Part shown: piece by piece, positions 51,154 through 60,201 of the stretch | Layout: every line of letters begins with the position of its first letter | Numbering within the stretch: position 1 is the stretch's first letter | Source of the DNA: Streptomyces sp. NBC_01317 | GTDB taxonomy: Bacteria > Actinomycetota > Actinomycetes > Streptomycetales > Streptomycetaceae | Reading direction: 5' to 3' | NCBI RefSeq assembly: GCF_035961655.1 | Contig: NZ_CP108393.1 | Coordinates: forward strand, 248,001-312,000 | Length of the DNA stretch: 64,000 nt | Made by a program: the position numbers and the translations under genes | The notes under the pieces: model-generated | What the model saw: only the letters and a program-made list of their open reading frames with translations | What the model was told of the DNA's origin: nothing | The model's database searches: none

Positions 51154-53609
51154 GGGGTCTCCGGCCGGTCGGGGTGCGGGTGGGCGGTGGGGCGGCGCGC
51201 GCCGCGCCGGTGGCGGGGCACGGTGGCGCCGTCGAGCAGGGGCGGCGGGCGGCGGACCGTGACCGGTGGGGGGTCGCCGGTGTACTTCTCCGCCTCGACC
51301 AGGGCGTGCTGGCCGGTGCAGCCCTGGGTGAGGCGGGAGGTGGGGACGTCAGCCGTCAGGGTGTTGGGGTTGCCGTGGGCGCACAACGGCGGCTGGTCCG
51401 GGTCCTGTTGCGGTACGGGGTCGAACCACGCGCCCGTCGGCAGCTGCAGCACCCCGGGCCGTACGCAGTCGGTGAGGACGGCCCCGGCGAGCACGGCCCC
51501 GCGGTCGTTGAAGATCCGTACGACATCGCCGTCCCGGATCGCGCGGGCCGCCGCGTCGGCGGGGTGCAGCTGGACGGCCTCGCGTCCGGCGACCTTGGCA
51601 CCCAGGCTCAGCGCGCCGACGTCGAACTGGCTGTGCAGCCGGGTGGCGGGCTGGTTGGCGATCAGCAGGAGGGGGTGGCGGTCAGCCGCCGGGCCGCCGG
51701 TCCACTCGTCCGGTTCGAGCCACACCGGGTGGCCGGGGCAGTCGGCCAGGCCCAGGGCGGCGACGGCCTCGGACGTGATCTCGATGCGCCCGCTCGGGGT
51801 GTCCAGCGGGTGGCGCACGGGGTCGCGTCTGAAGTCTTCGAAGAGCGTGAACTCAGCTTCCTCGGAGGGCAGTTCGTAGTCCCCCACCGCCCAGAACTCC
51901 TTGAACTCCGGTACGTCGGTGCCGTTGGCGCGCAGTTCCCCGCGCCACGAGCCGTACAGGTGCTCCAGCCACGCGCGGGGGGTCCGGCCCTCGGTGAAGC
52001 GCTCGCCGAAGCCGAGCCGGCCGGCGAGTCCGGCGAGGATGGCGTGGTCGTCCCTGGCCTCGCCGACGGGGTCGACGGCGCGGTGCATGGCGATGAGATG
52101 GGTGTCGCGTCGTCCGCCGCCGAGGTCTTCGCGCTCCAGCGTGGTGGAGGCCGGGAGGACGATGTCGGCGTGCCGGGCGGTGGCGGTCCAGTGCGGTTCG
52201 TGGACGATCACGGTGTCGGGCCGGCCGAAGGCGCGGCGGAGCCGTCCGAGGTCCTGGTGGTGGTGGAACGGGTTGCCGCCGGCCCAGTGCACGAGCCGGA
52301 TGTCGGGGAACGTACGGGTCTCGCCGTTGTAGTCGTACGTGTCACCGGGGTGGAGCAGCAGGTCCGCGATCCTGGCACAGGGGATGAACTCCCCCACCGG
52401 GTTGGGGCCTTGGGGCAGGTACGGCAGCCTCACCTGGGGGCCGTGGTCGCCGACGTCCCCCATCGAGCCGTACCCGTGCCCGAACCCGCCGCCGGGCAGG
52501 CCGATCTGGCCGAGCATCGCCGCGAGCGCCAGGGCCGCCCAGACGGGTTGTTCGCCGTGCTGGATGCGCTGGAGGGACCAGGTGACGGTGACCAGGGTGC
52601 GGGAGGCGGCCATGCGGCGGGCGAGCGCGCGGATACGGGAGGCGTCGAGCCCGCAGATCGCGGCGGCCCAGTCGGCGCTTCTGGTGGTGCCGTCGGCGCG
52701 TCCGTCGAGGTAGCGGGCGAAGGTGTCGAAGCCGGTGGTGCGGCGGTCGAGGAAGGCGCGGTCGTGCAGTCCCTCGGCGAGGAGCGTGTGGGCGAGGCCG
52801 AGCATCAGGGCCGTGTCGGTGGCGGGGACGATGGCGTGCCAGTCGGTGTCGAGCCCTTCGGGCAGGTCGGCGCGGAGCGGGCTGATCAGCGCGACCCGGG
52901 TGCCGGCCGCGGCGAGTGCGTCGAGGTGGCCGGGGGTGCGGTGGCGGGTGACACCGCCCGGGGTGACGTGGACGTTCTTGGCGGGGATGCCGCCGAAGGC
53001 GACGATCAGCTCGGTGTGCTTGATGAGGGTGGGCCAGCTGGACGCGGCGCGCAGGACGGCCTGCGCCCCGGCCGCACCGACGAGGTGGGGCAGCAGGACG
53101 AGCGAGGCACCGAGGCTGTAGGAGTTGCGGGACGCGGTGTAGCCGCCGAACTGGCCCAGGAAGCGGTGGAGTTGGCTCTGGGCGTGGTGGAACCTCCCGG
53201 CCGAGGCCCAGCCGTACGAGCCGCCGAAGACGGCCGCCGGGCCGTGTTCGTCCCTGACCCGGGCGAGTTCGGCGGCCGTCAGGTCCAGCGCCTCGTCCCA
53301 GCCGATCTCGACGAAGGGCTCCTGGCCGCGCCGGTCGGTGGGGCCCGGACCGTGTTCGAGCCAGCCGCGGCGCACGGCGGGGCGGCGCACCCGGGTGGGG
53401 TGGCGCAGCGCCCCGTCGATGTTGCGCAGCAGCGGGGACGGCGAGGGGTCGGCCGGGTGCGGCCGGATGCCGAGATCGCCGTGGGGCGCGCTGCCTGGAC
53501 CACCCCTGGCGCCTGTACCGGGGCGCACGCTGTACGCGCCCCAGTGCGAGGTCGTCGGGAGGGAGCCGGCCGGCTGCGCGGCGGGACCCGGCGCGGGAGA
53601 GGAGGTCAT
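51150..53609 (-). CDS. Molybdopterin S/N-oxide reductase (BisC/TorA/DMSO-reductase type)
   Basis: An 819-aa molybdenum enzyme of the bis-MGD DMSO reductase family without an N-terminal Fe-S motif. The Mo ligand is probably Ser163 in RNSYSLGAS followed by PHLVG, equivalent to the Ser of DMSO/TMAO reductases. Other blocks: WDEALDLTAAEL, AVFGGSYGWASAGRFHHAQ, GGNPFHHHQD for the substrate loop, and LLIANQPATRLHSQFD for cofactor binding. No Sec or TAT signal is seen at the start, so it should be cytoplasmic like biotin sulfoxide reductase BisC. Likely role: reduction of an S-oxide (such as methionine or alkylcysteine sulfoxide) taken up by the transporter. ATG 53609 overlaps the LLM copy 2 stop (ATGA). 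The electron donor is not evident. Confidence 0.9.
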   Translation of the reverse strand: MTSSPAPGPAAQPAGSLPTTSHWGAYSVRPGTGARGGPGSAPHGDLGIRPHPADPSPSPLLRNIDGALRHPTRVRRPAVRRGWLEHGPGPTDRRGQEPFVEIGWDEALDLTAAELARVRDEHGPAAVFGGSYGWASAGRFHHAQSQLHRFLGQFGGYTASRNSYSLGASLVLLPHLVGAAGAQAVLRAASSWPTLIKHTELIVAFGGIPAKNVHVTPGGVTRHRTPGHLDALAAAGTRVALISPLRADLPEGLDTDWHAIVPATDTALMLGLAHTLLAEGLHDRAFLDRRTTGFDTFARYLDGRADGTTRSADWAAAICGLDASRIRALARRMAASRTLVTVTWSLQRIQHGEQPVWAALALAAMLGQIGLPGGGFGHGYGSMGDVGDHGPQVRLPYLPQGPNPVGEFIPCARIADLLLHPGDTYDYNGETRTFPDIRLVHWAGGNPFHHHQDLGRLRRAFGRPDTVIVHEPHWTATARHADIVLPASTTLEREDLGGGRRDTHLIAMHRAVDPVGEARDDHAILAGLAGRLGFGERFTEGRTPRAWLEHLYGSWRGELRANGTDVPEFKEFWAVGDYELPSEEAEFTLFEDFRRDPVRHPLDTPSGRIEITSEAVAALGLADCPGHPVWLEPDEWTGGPAADRHPLLLIANQPATRLHSQFDVGALSLGAKVAGREAVQLHPADAAARAIRDGDVVRIFNDRGAVLAGAVLTDCVRPGVLQLPTGAWFDPVPQQDPDQPPLCAHGNPNTLTADVPTSRLTQGCTGQHALVEAEKYTGDPPPVTVRRPPPLLDGATVPRHRRGARRPTAHPHPDRPETP

Positions 53610-54745
53610 GCGGGGACCGTGAGCCGGCCCGCGCCGGTGCGCTCGGCGCCCGCGCGGACGAGGTCGATGAGCGTGCCGTAGTCGCGGGCGTCCGCGAGGG
53701 GGGAGAAGCCCCGGATGAGGAGGGTGGACACCCCGAGGGAGACGTAGTCGAGGAGGGATTCCGCGACCTGCTCGTAACTGCCGACCAGGGCGGTGGAGTT
53801 GCCCGCGGCGCCGGTGGTCCTCGCGATGGCGGTCCACAGCCGCTTGTCGTGGACGTCGCCCTGGGCCGCGTACTCCAGCAGTCGCTGGGAGCCGCGCTGC
53901 GCGGAGTGGTCGAGGTTGAAGGCCCTGGCGGTCTCGCCGACCCGCTCCTCGGTGAGCCGCAGGATCTCCCTCGCCCTGTCCCAGGCCTGTTCCTCGGTGG
54001 CGGCGGGGATGGGGCGCAGGCTCACGCTGAAGCGGGGTTCGCGGCCGTACGGCGCGGCGGCGGCCCGTACGTCACGGATCCGCTCGGCGATCCCGGCGAG
54101 CGGTTCGCCCCAGAAGGCGTAGACGTCGGCGTGCTTGCCGCCGACGCGGACGGCGTCCGCGGAGGCGCCGCCGAAGTAGACGGGAATCGGGGCGGCGGGG
54201 CGTACGGCGGAGAAGCCGCCCTTCACGCGGTAGAACTCCCCTTCGTGGTCGAAGGGTTCGGCGGAGTCCCACTCCTTGCGGACCACGTCGAGGAAGTCGT
54301 CGGTGCGGCGGTAGCGGGTGGGCTTGTCGCTGAAGTCGCCGTCGCGCGCCTGGTCGGCGTCGTCGCCGCCGGTGATGACGTGCAGGGCGATCCGGCCGGG
54401 GTGGAAGGCGTCGAGGGTGGCGTACTTGCGGGCGGCGAGGGTCGGCGAGACGAAGCCGGGGCGGTGGGCGAGCAGGACGCCGAGCCGTTCGGTGTGGGTG
54501 AGGATCTGGTCGGCGACGGTGAAGCCGTCGGGGCTCGCGGAGGAGTGAGCGACCAGGACGCGGTCGAAGCCCGACTCCTCGTGGGCGCGGGCCAGTTCCC
54601 GGAGGTAGCCGGGCTGGACCACCGGCCCTGCGGCCTGTTCGGTCTCCGTCTGCGTGGAGACGCCGACGCGGCCGGTGACGGGGGTGCGGGAGCCGCTCTC
54701 GCTGGTCTCCTGGGTGGCGGCGATGCCGATGAATTCGATGGCCAT
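53606..54745 (-). CDS. LLM-class flavin-dependent monooxygenase (SsuD-like), copy 2
   Basis: A 379-aa TIM-barrel flavin monooxygenase: MAIEFIGIAATQETSESGSR, RAHEESGFDRVLVAHSSASPDG, LLAHRPGFVSPTLAARKYATLD, HVITGGDDADQARDGDF, YFGGASADAVRVGGKHADVYAFWGEP, LLDYVSLGVSTLLIRGFSPL. It lacks the N-terminal extension of copy 1 and aligns along its length with it, so the two probably arose by duplication and may act on different chain lengths or oxidation states. It needs FMNH2 from the operon's flavin reductase. It is separated by 24 bp from the ABC ATPase gene and overlaps the molybdoenzyme gene by ATGA. Confidence 0.9.
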   Translation of the reverse strand: MAIEFIGIAATQETSESGSRTPVTGRVGVSTQTETEQAAGPVVQPGYLRELARAHEESGFDRVLVAHSSASPDGFTVADQILTHTERLGVLLAHRPGFVSPTLAARKYATLDAFHPGRIALHVITGGDDADQARDGDFSDKPTRYRRTDDFLDVVRKEWDSAEPFDHEGEFYRVKGGFSAVRPAAPIPVYFGGASADAVRVGGKHADVYAFWGEPLAGIAERIRDVRAAAAPYGREPRFSVSLRPIPAATEEQAWDRAREILRLTEERVGETARAFNLDHSAQRGSQRLLEYAAQGDVHDKRLWTAIARTTGAAGNSTALVGSYEQVAESLLDYVSLGVSTLLIRGFSPLADARDYGTLIDLVRAGAERTGAGRLTVPA

Positions 54746-54769
54746 GGCGGTGGGTTCTCCTGTTCCTGT

Positions 54770-55954
54770 TCAGCCGATACCGCCGCGCCAGGTGGCGGCG
54801 TGGTGGCAGGCGACGGTGTGGGACGGCCTGGACGGGTCGGATTCCCCTGCGGGGGAAGGTAGTTGTGCCGTGATGGGTCGGGCGGTGGCTTGAGCGGCGG
54901 TTTCGGCGGCGGTTTCCGCGGCAGCTTGCGGGGCGGAGTTGGGTGCCGATTCCGGAGCCGCTCGGGTGGCTTCCCCATCCGGTACGGGGGCGGAGCCCGG
55001 CTCCTCCCGGCACGCGGGTCCCGCGAAGCGGCAGCGGGGGGCGAAGACACAGCCCTCGTCGTCGGGCCAGGGCGCGCGGCCGGCGGCGACGACCGGATCC
55101 GGGCGCAACTGCGCGGGCTGGAGCCGGTGTTCGCGGCGCACGCTGGGCGCGGAGGCGGTGAGCAGGGCGGTGTACGGGTGCCTGGGGTGTTCCAGGACCT
55201 CGCCGATGGGGCCCTGTTCCACGAGCCGGCCCCGGTAGAGGACGGCGACCCGGTCGGCGATGCCCGCGAGCGAGCTGAGGTCGTGCGAGATGACGACGAC
55301 GGCGAGGCCCAGTTCGCGGCGGAGCCGGTCGAGCAGGCTCAGGACGAGGTTGCGGTTGGAGGCGTCCAGGGCGCTGACCGGCTCGTCGCTGAGGAGCAGC
55401 CGGGGGCGGGTGACGAGGGCGCGGGCCAGCGAGACGCGCTGGCGCTGGCCGCCGGAGAGCTGGGCGGGGGTGCGGGGGCCGAGTGCCTCGGCGTCGAGCC
55501 CGACGAGGGTCAGGGCCTCGTCGGCGCGCCGCGCGCGTTCCTGGCGGGTGGCGGCGCCGACCGACGCGAGGGGCTCCGCCACGACCTGACGCACCGTCAA
55601 CTCGGGGTCCTGGGACCGGAGCGGATCCTGGAACATGTACTGGACGCGGCCGGTGCGGCGGAAGTCCCGGAGGTCCCGGCGGCTCAGGCGGGAGACGTCG
55701 TGGCCCTCGAACCCGATCTCCCCGGCGTCGGGGCGGACCAGGCCGACGGCGGCGCGGGCCAGGGTCGTCTTGCCCGAGCCGGTCTCGCCGATGATCCCGA
55801 GGATCTCCCCGGCCCGTACCGTCAGGTCGACGCCCGAGAGCACCCGGGTGCTGCCCGCCCGGCGCAGGGCGGTGGCGCGGCGCCCGTACGAGACGGTCAG
55901 TCCGCGGATCTCCAGGAGCGCGGCCGGGTTCTCCTGGGTGAGGACGGCGTTCAT
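54770..55954 (-). CDS. ABC transporter ATP-binding protein (DppF type)
   Basis: A 394-aa ATPase of the peptide/nickel family. Walker A GETGSGKTT, Q-loop YMFQDPLRSQDPELTV, signature LSGGQRQRVSLARAL, Walker B RLLLSDEPVSALD, switch His in VVISHDLSSL. The C-terminal oligopeptide-transporter domain (ALLTASAPSVRREH, CVFAPRCRFAGPACREE) is present, but before the final HTVACHHAATW is an inserted low-complexity run (AAAETAAETAAQAT). The start is set at the ATG overlapping the upstream ATPase stop (ATGA). It pairs with the next ATPase to power the transporter. Confidence 0.92.
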   Translation of the reverse strand: MNAVLTQENPAALLEIRGLTVSYGRRATALRRAGSTRVLSGVDLTVRAGEILGIIGETGSGKTTLARAAVGLVRPDAGEIGFEGHDVSRLSRRDLRDFRRTGRVQYMFQDPLRSQDPELTVRQVVAEPLASVGAATRQERARRADEALTLVGLDAEALGPRTPAQLSGGQRQRVSLARALVTRPRLLLSDEPVSALDASNRNLVLSLLDRLRRELGLAVVVISHDLSSLAGIADRVAVLYRGRLVEQGPIGEVLEHPRHPYTALLTASAPSVRREHRLQPAQLRPDPVVAAGRAPWPDDEGCVFAPRCRFAGPACREEPGSAPVPDGEATRAAPESAPNSAPQAAAETAAETAAQATARPITAQLPSPAGESDPSRPSHTVACHHAATWRGGIG

Positions 55955-56970
55955 ACGGCGGCTCCGGAGGCGGCGGGACGCAGGCAACGGGCGCGGCGCC
56001 CGTCACCCAGTTCGTAGAGGTCGACGGGTCCTGCCGTGCACTGCCGGGTGGTGTGGGCGCAGCGGTCGGCGAAGTGGCACCCGGGCAGGTCGGCGCCGGC
56101 CTCGGGCGGCCGGCCGGGGATGATGTCGAGTTCGCGGCGGCCCCACACCCCGAGGGACGCGACGCGCAGCAGCGCTTCGGTGTAGGGGTGGGAGGGCGCG
56201 GCGAGCACCTCGGCGGTGGGGCCGTCCTCGACGATCTGGCCCGCGTACATGACGAGGATGCGGTCGCAGCTCTCGGCGACGACGGCGAGGTCGTGGGTGA
56301 CGAGGAGCAGCGCGAGGCCCTGCTCCGCCCTGAGCCGGGCGAGCAGTTCGAGGATCTCGGCCTGGATGACGACGTCGAGGGCGGTGGTGGCCTCGTCGGC
56401 GATGAGCAGTTCCGGCTCGCAGGAGACGGCGATCGCGATAAGGACCCGCTGAAGCATGCCGCCGGACAGTTCGTGCGGGAACTGGTGGAAGACCTCGTCG
56501 GGCCGGTGCAGTCCGACGGCGCCGAACAGTTCGACGGCGCGGGTGTGGGCGGCGGCCCTGGGCAGTCCGCGTCCGACGCGGAGCTGTTCCGCGAGCTGGC
56601 GGCCCACGGTCAGGGAGGGGTTGAGGTACGAGGCGGGGTCCTGGAACACGGCGCCGACGCGGCTGCCCCGGACGGCGTTCCACTGTTTACGGGTGAGCGC
56701 GCTCAGCTCGGTGGGCGCGCCGGAGCCGGTGGCGCCCAGGGTGATACGGCCGCCGGTGACCTCGCAGCCGGCGGGCAGGACACCGAGCGCGGAGCGGCAG
56801 GTCAGGCTCTTGCCGCTGCCGGACTCCCCGACCAGCCCGACGGCCTCACCGCGCCCGAGCGTGAACGACACGCCCCGCACGGCGCGCGCGCCGCCCGACA
56901 CGGTGACGTCGAGCCCGTCGACGGTCAGAACGGGCCCGGCGGCAACCGGGATCTCAGCCGGCACTGACAT
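55951..56970 (-). CDS. ABC transporter ATP-binding protein (DppD type)
   Basis: A 339-aa ATPase: Walker [13 protein letters not shown]-loop [17 protein letters not shown], signature [15 protein letters not shown], Walker [16 protein letters not shown], switch [12 protein letters not shown], and the C-terminal oligopeptide region [20 protein letters not shown], followed by [14 protein letters not shown]. It is complete and of normal length. The ATG at 56970 has a perfect AGGAGGT ribosome site and lies inside the last codons of the permease gene (17-nt overlap). A longer upstream frame exists only because the low-complexity permease tail is open in all frames. Confidence 0.93.
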   Translation of the reverse strand: MSVPAEIPVAAGPVLTVDGLDVTVSGGARAVRGVSFTLGRGEAVGLVGESGSGKSLTCRSALGVLPAGCEVTGGRITLGATGSGAPTELSALTRKQWNAVRGSRVGAVFQDPASYLNPSLTVGRQLAEQLRVGRGLPRAAAHTRAVELFGAVGLHRPDEVFHQFPHELSGGMLQRVLIAIAVSCEPELLIADEATTALDVVIQAEILELLARLRAEQGLALLLVTHDLAVVAESCDRILVMYAGQIVEDGPTAEVLAAPSHPYTEALLRVASLGVWGRRELDIIPGRPPEAGADLPGCHFADRCAHTTRQCTAGPVDLYELGDGRRARCLRPAASGAAV

Positions 56971-59119
56971 GACGCTCCACCTCCTCACGCTGCTCGCCGC
57001 CGGAGGCGACGGCTCGGGTCTCCTCGTACGACGCACCGATCGGGGCTCGACCGACGCCCCCGCCTCCCCCGGCCACACCCACGGCAGTCCCGACCCCGTC
57101 GCCCGAGGCGACGGGCGGACCGAGGACCGGGTCCCCGCCCAACTCCACGCCCCGGTCCGGGCCCAACTCCACGCCCTGGTCCGGGACTCGGTCCGGGCCC
57201 CGGTCCTCGGCCGGGATCCGGTCCAGGGCCGCGGCCCGGTCTCGGTCGCCGGCCAGATGCGGCCCCTGGGCTTCGGCCCGATCGGAAACCCGCTCCTCAA
57301 CCGGAGCCGCCCGGACCGCAGACCGGGACTGAGCCGCGGTCGGGGGCCGCACCTCGGTCTCGGACCGATCCGGGCCCTGGGCACCGTCCAGGGCGGAGGC
57401 CCGGGCCGGGGCCGGTGACTGGGCCTGGGCCTGGGCCTGCTCCGAGCCCGAGGCCCGGTCCGGGGCCGGTGCCTCCTCCGGAGCCGAGACCCGAGCCGGT
57501 GCCGGTGCCTGGTGCCGATCGGAGTCCTGCTCCTTGGCCCGCTCTGGGCCCGAAGTCCGAGCCGGTACCGACGCAGGTGCCTGGGTCCGGCCAGAGGCCG
57601 AGGCACCCGCCGGCGCTGAGTCCCGAGCCGGAGCCAAAGTCGTGGCCCGGGCCAGCACCGGAACCGGGGCTGGAGCCGGGGCCGTGTCCGAGCCCGGGGT
57701 TGGGACCGGGGCCGTGTCCGAGGCCGGAGCCGAGGCCGAGGCCGAGGCCGTGTCCGAGGCCCGGGCCGTGTCCGAGGCCGGAGCCGGAGCCGAGGCCGGA
57801 GCCGTGTCCGAGGCCGGAGCCGGAGCCGAGGCCGGAGCCGGAGCCGAGGCCGGAGCCGTGTCCGAGGCCGGAGCCGGAGCCGAGGCCGGAGCCGTGTCCG
57901 AGGCCGGAGCCGGAGCCGAGGCCGTGTCCGATGTCGAGGCTCGGGCCCGTTCCGACGCCGGGGCCGGGGCACCCTCCGGGGTCAAGTCCCGAGCCGGAGC
58001 CAGGGCCGAGGCCGGTGGCTGAACCTGGGGCCGCTCGAAGCGCGAGGTCCGGGCCGGTGCCTGGGCCCGTTCCGGGAACTGGGGCTCGTCCAGAGCCGGG
58101 ACCCGAGCCTGTGCCGACGCCGGTGCCTCGTCCGGGTCCTGGGCCCGCTGCGGGCCTGAGACCCGGGCCGGTTCCGGCGCCGGTGGCTGGGTCCGGTCAC
58201 AGGCCGAGGCAGCCTCCGGGGGCGAAGCCTGGGCCGGGGCCGCCGGTCGCACCGCCCCGCGAGGCACGCGCAGCAGCCCGGTCCTCTTCGGGCGTTCGGC
58301 GGCAGCCGTCCCGCCGCTGTCCCGCACCGCGTCCGCCAGGATGTTCAGGGCTCCGACCGTCAGCATGATGGCCGCGCCCGGGATCAGGGGGGCCCAGGGC
58401 TGCTGGGACAGGTAGCCCAGGTCCGAGGCGAGCATGCCGCCCCAGGTCGGGGCCGGGGGCTGGACGCCGAGGCCCAGGAAGGTCAGGGACGCGACCACCA
58501 GGAGCGCCTGGCCCACCGCCTGGGCCGTCGTCACCGCGACCGTCGGCAGGATCTTGCCCCAGACGTGGACCCGCAGGATCCACCACCGCGACGCGCCCAT
58601 CAGCTCGGCGGCCTCCACGTACTGCGCCTGCTTGAGGCCCAGCGCGGCGGCCCGCGTCACCCGGAAGTACAGCGGTGCGAAGAGCACGCCCAGCGCGAGC
58701 ATCGCCTGGTGCATGCCGTTGCCCAGCGCGCCGACCACGGCGATCGCGAAAACCGTGAAGGGCATGATCATCAGCGTGTCGGCGGCCCGCTGCGCCGTCC
58801 ATTCGACGGTACGGCCGAGCCACACCGAGGCGATGCCCGGCACGATGCCGAGCAGCATCGCGGCGCCGACGGCCTCCAGCGCGCCGACCACCGACCGCCC
58901 GGTACCGGCCAGGACCCGGCTGAGGACGTCCCGTCCGAGGTAGTCCGTACCGAGCAGATGCCCGGCGCTCGGACCGTGGAGCATGTCGGCGGGACTCTGC
59001 GCCAGCGGGTCGTGCGGCGCCACGGCGCCCCCGGCGATCGCCAGCAGCGCCACAACGGCCAGCACGGCCAGGGCGATCCGCGCGGACCGCAGCCGCCACG
59101 TGCGGCGAAGGGTCCTCAT
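56954..59119 (-). CDS. ABC transporter permease (DppC type) with a ~430-residue low-complexity C-terminal tail
   Basis: A 721-aa protein. Residues 1-285 are a normal DppC permease: N-terminal segment [41 protein letters not shown], the EAA loop [23 protein letters not shown], and the last segment [24 protein letters not shown] where the family usually ends. Residues about 290-721 are Ala/Pro/Ser/Asp/Arg-rich, with repeats of [12 protein letters not shown] and PAR/QAQ runs, and contain no hydrophobic segment; the tail should be cytoplasmic and disordered. The frame stays open through to the DppD start, with no in-frame stop near the usual permease end. Family members are about 280-320 aa. The start ATG overlaps the DppB stop (ATGA). 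Function as permease is secure; the tail's role is unknown. Confidence 0.88.
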   Translation of the reverse strand: MRTLRRTWRLRSARIALAVLAVVALLAIAGGAVAPHDPLAQSPADMLHGPSAGHLLGTDYLGRDVLSRVLAGTGRSVVGALEAVGAAMLLGIVPGIASVWLGRTVEWTAQRAADTLMIMPFTVFAIAVVGALGNGMHQAMLALGVLFAPLYFRVTRAAALGLKQAQYVEAAELMGASRWWILRVHVWGKILPTVAVTTAQAVGQALLVVASLTFLGLGVQPPAPTWGGMLASDLGYLSQQPWAPLIPGAAIMLTVGALNILADAVRDSGGTAAAERPKRTGLLRVPRGAVRPAAPAQASPPEAASACDRTQPPAPEPARVSGPQRAQDPDEAPASAQARVPALDEPQFPERAQAPARTSRFERPQVQPPASALAPARDLTPEGAPAPASERARASTSDTASAPAPASDTAPASAPAPASDTAPASAPAPASAPAPASDTAPASAPAPASDTARASDTASASASAPASDTAPVPTPGSDTAPAPAPVPVLARATTLAPARDSAPAGASASGRTQAPASVPARTSGPERAKEQDSDRHQAPAPARVSAPEEAPAPDRASGSEQAQAQAQSPAPARASALDGAQGPDRSETEVRPPTAAQSRSAVRAAPVEERVSDRAEAQGPHLAGDRDRAAALDRIPAEDRGPDRVPDQGVELGPDRGVELGGDPVLGPPVASGDGVGTAVGVAGGGGGVGRAPIGASYEETRAVASGGEQREEVERHVSAG
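57640..57960. repeat. GC-rich short tandem repeats within the permease tail
   Basis: Repeats built from GGCCGGAGCC and GTGTCCGAG units, period multiple of 6 (for example 36 nt), keep all frames open. This is the core of the permease tail; copy number is likely unstable. Confidence 0.8.
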
Positions 59120-60201
59120 GACGCGCCCCCGTCCGCCGCGGCCCGCCGGCCGGCCGCCGCCGCGCCTCTGCGCGCCGCCGGATTCAGCGCCGCCAGCGCC
59201 GCGTTGACCGCGATGTTGGCGATCAGCACCACCACGACCGTGACCAGCAAAGTCCCCTGGATGACCGGGATGTCGTGCTGTTCGGCCGACTGAAGGGACA
59301 GCTGCGCGATCCCCGGCAGATTGAAGATCTTCTCGGTGACGACCGCCCCGCCCAGGATCACCGGCACACTCAGCCCGAGGACACTCAGCGCGGGCCCCGC
59401 CGCGTTGCGCAGGACATGCCCGAACAGCACCCGCCGCGACGAGAACCCGCGCATCTCCGCCCCCGTCACATAGTTCTCGCGCAACGCGCCGACCAGCGAG
59501 GTCCTCAACTGCCGTGCGAGGGACGCCGCGGCGTCCAGACTGAGCGCGAACGCGGGCAGGATCGCGTACCGCAGCCACTCCGCCGGGCTCTCACCCAGTG
59601 GTACGTACCCTCCCGTCGGCAGCGCCCCGAGCTGCACCGCGAAGACGACGATCAGCACGATGCCGATGAGGAACGGCGGCAGCGTGGCCAGCACCGAGCA
59701 GACCAGCGTGACCGCCCGGTCGAACCGCCCGCCGTTGTTCAGCGCAGCCCCGATCCCCGCCCCTCCGCCGAGCAGGACGGCCAGCAGGAGCGCGAGACCG
59801 GCGATGGAGAGGTCCACCGGCAGCGCCTGGGAGATGCTGTCGGCCACCGGCGCGCTGGTGAACCAGGACACCCCCAGGTCACCGGTGAGCGCGTGCCCGA
59901 GCCAGCTCACGTACTGGGCGTACAGCGGCCGGTCGAGGCCGAACTCCGCCTGCATCCGCGCGATGTCGGCCGGAGTGGCCTGGTCCCCGAGCACCGCGGC
60001 GGCCGGGTTCGCGTCCGACAGCGCGCCGAGCGCGAAGGTCAGGAGCGACGCCAGCACGAACACGGTGGCGGTGACGGCGAGCACCCGGCCCAGCGAGCGC
60101 GGCGCTCCGGACAGCCGGCGCCGCAGCGGCGGGAGCCAGGACGTCCGGGCCCTCTCGAGCGGCGACGGCCGGGCCGCCCCGGTCAGTACGGGGGCGGTCA
60201 T
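59116..60201 (-). CDS. ABC transporter permease (DppB type)
   Basis: A 361-aa permease. The first membrane segment, VLAVTATVFVLASLLTFALGAL, follows a basic N-terminal stretch. The DppB hallmark periplasmic region FGLDRPLYAQYVSWLGHALTGDLGVSW is present, then ALPVDLSIAGLALLLAVLLGG, ATLPPFLIGIVLIVVF, the EAA-like loop ENYVTGAEMRGFSSRRVLFGHVLRN and FNLPGIAQLSLQSAEQHDIPVIQG. It pairs with the DppC-type permease. It overlaps the SBP gene and the next permease by ATGA at both ends, so the transporter is translated as a coupled set. Confidence 0.93.
   Translation of the reverse strand: MTAPVLTGAARPSPLERARTSWLPPLRRRLSGAPRSLGRVLAVTATVFVLASLLTFALGALSDANPAAAVLGDQATPADIARMQAEFGLDRPLYAQYVSWLGHALTGDLGVSWFTSAPVADSISQALPVDLSIAGLALLLAVLLGGGAGIGAALNNGGRFDRAVTLVCSVLATLPPFLIGIVLIVVFAVQLGALPTGGYVPLGESPAEWLRYAILPAFALSLDAAASLARQLRTSLVGALRENYVTGAEMRGFSSRRVLFGHVLRNAAGPALSVLGLSVPVILGGAVVTEKIFNLPGIAQLSLQSAEQHDIPVIQGTLLVTVVVVLIANIAVNAALAALNPAARRGAAAAGRRAAADGGAS

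Noticed and set aside
51150..53837. Longer form of the molybdoenzyme starting at 53837.
   Set aside because: The extra Arg/His/Pro-rich residues are an out-of-frame shadow of the LLM gene; ATG 53609 overlaps the upstream stop as in the rest of the operon.
57415..58368. Plus-strand frame of Pro-Glu/Pro-Gly repeats and a minus-strand Arg-Pro frame across the permease tail.
   Set aside because: The repeat has no stops in any frame; only the permease frame is continuous with a real domain.
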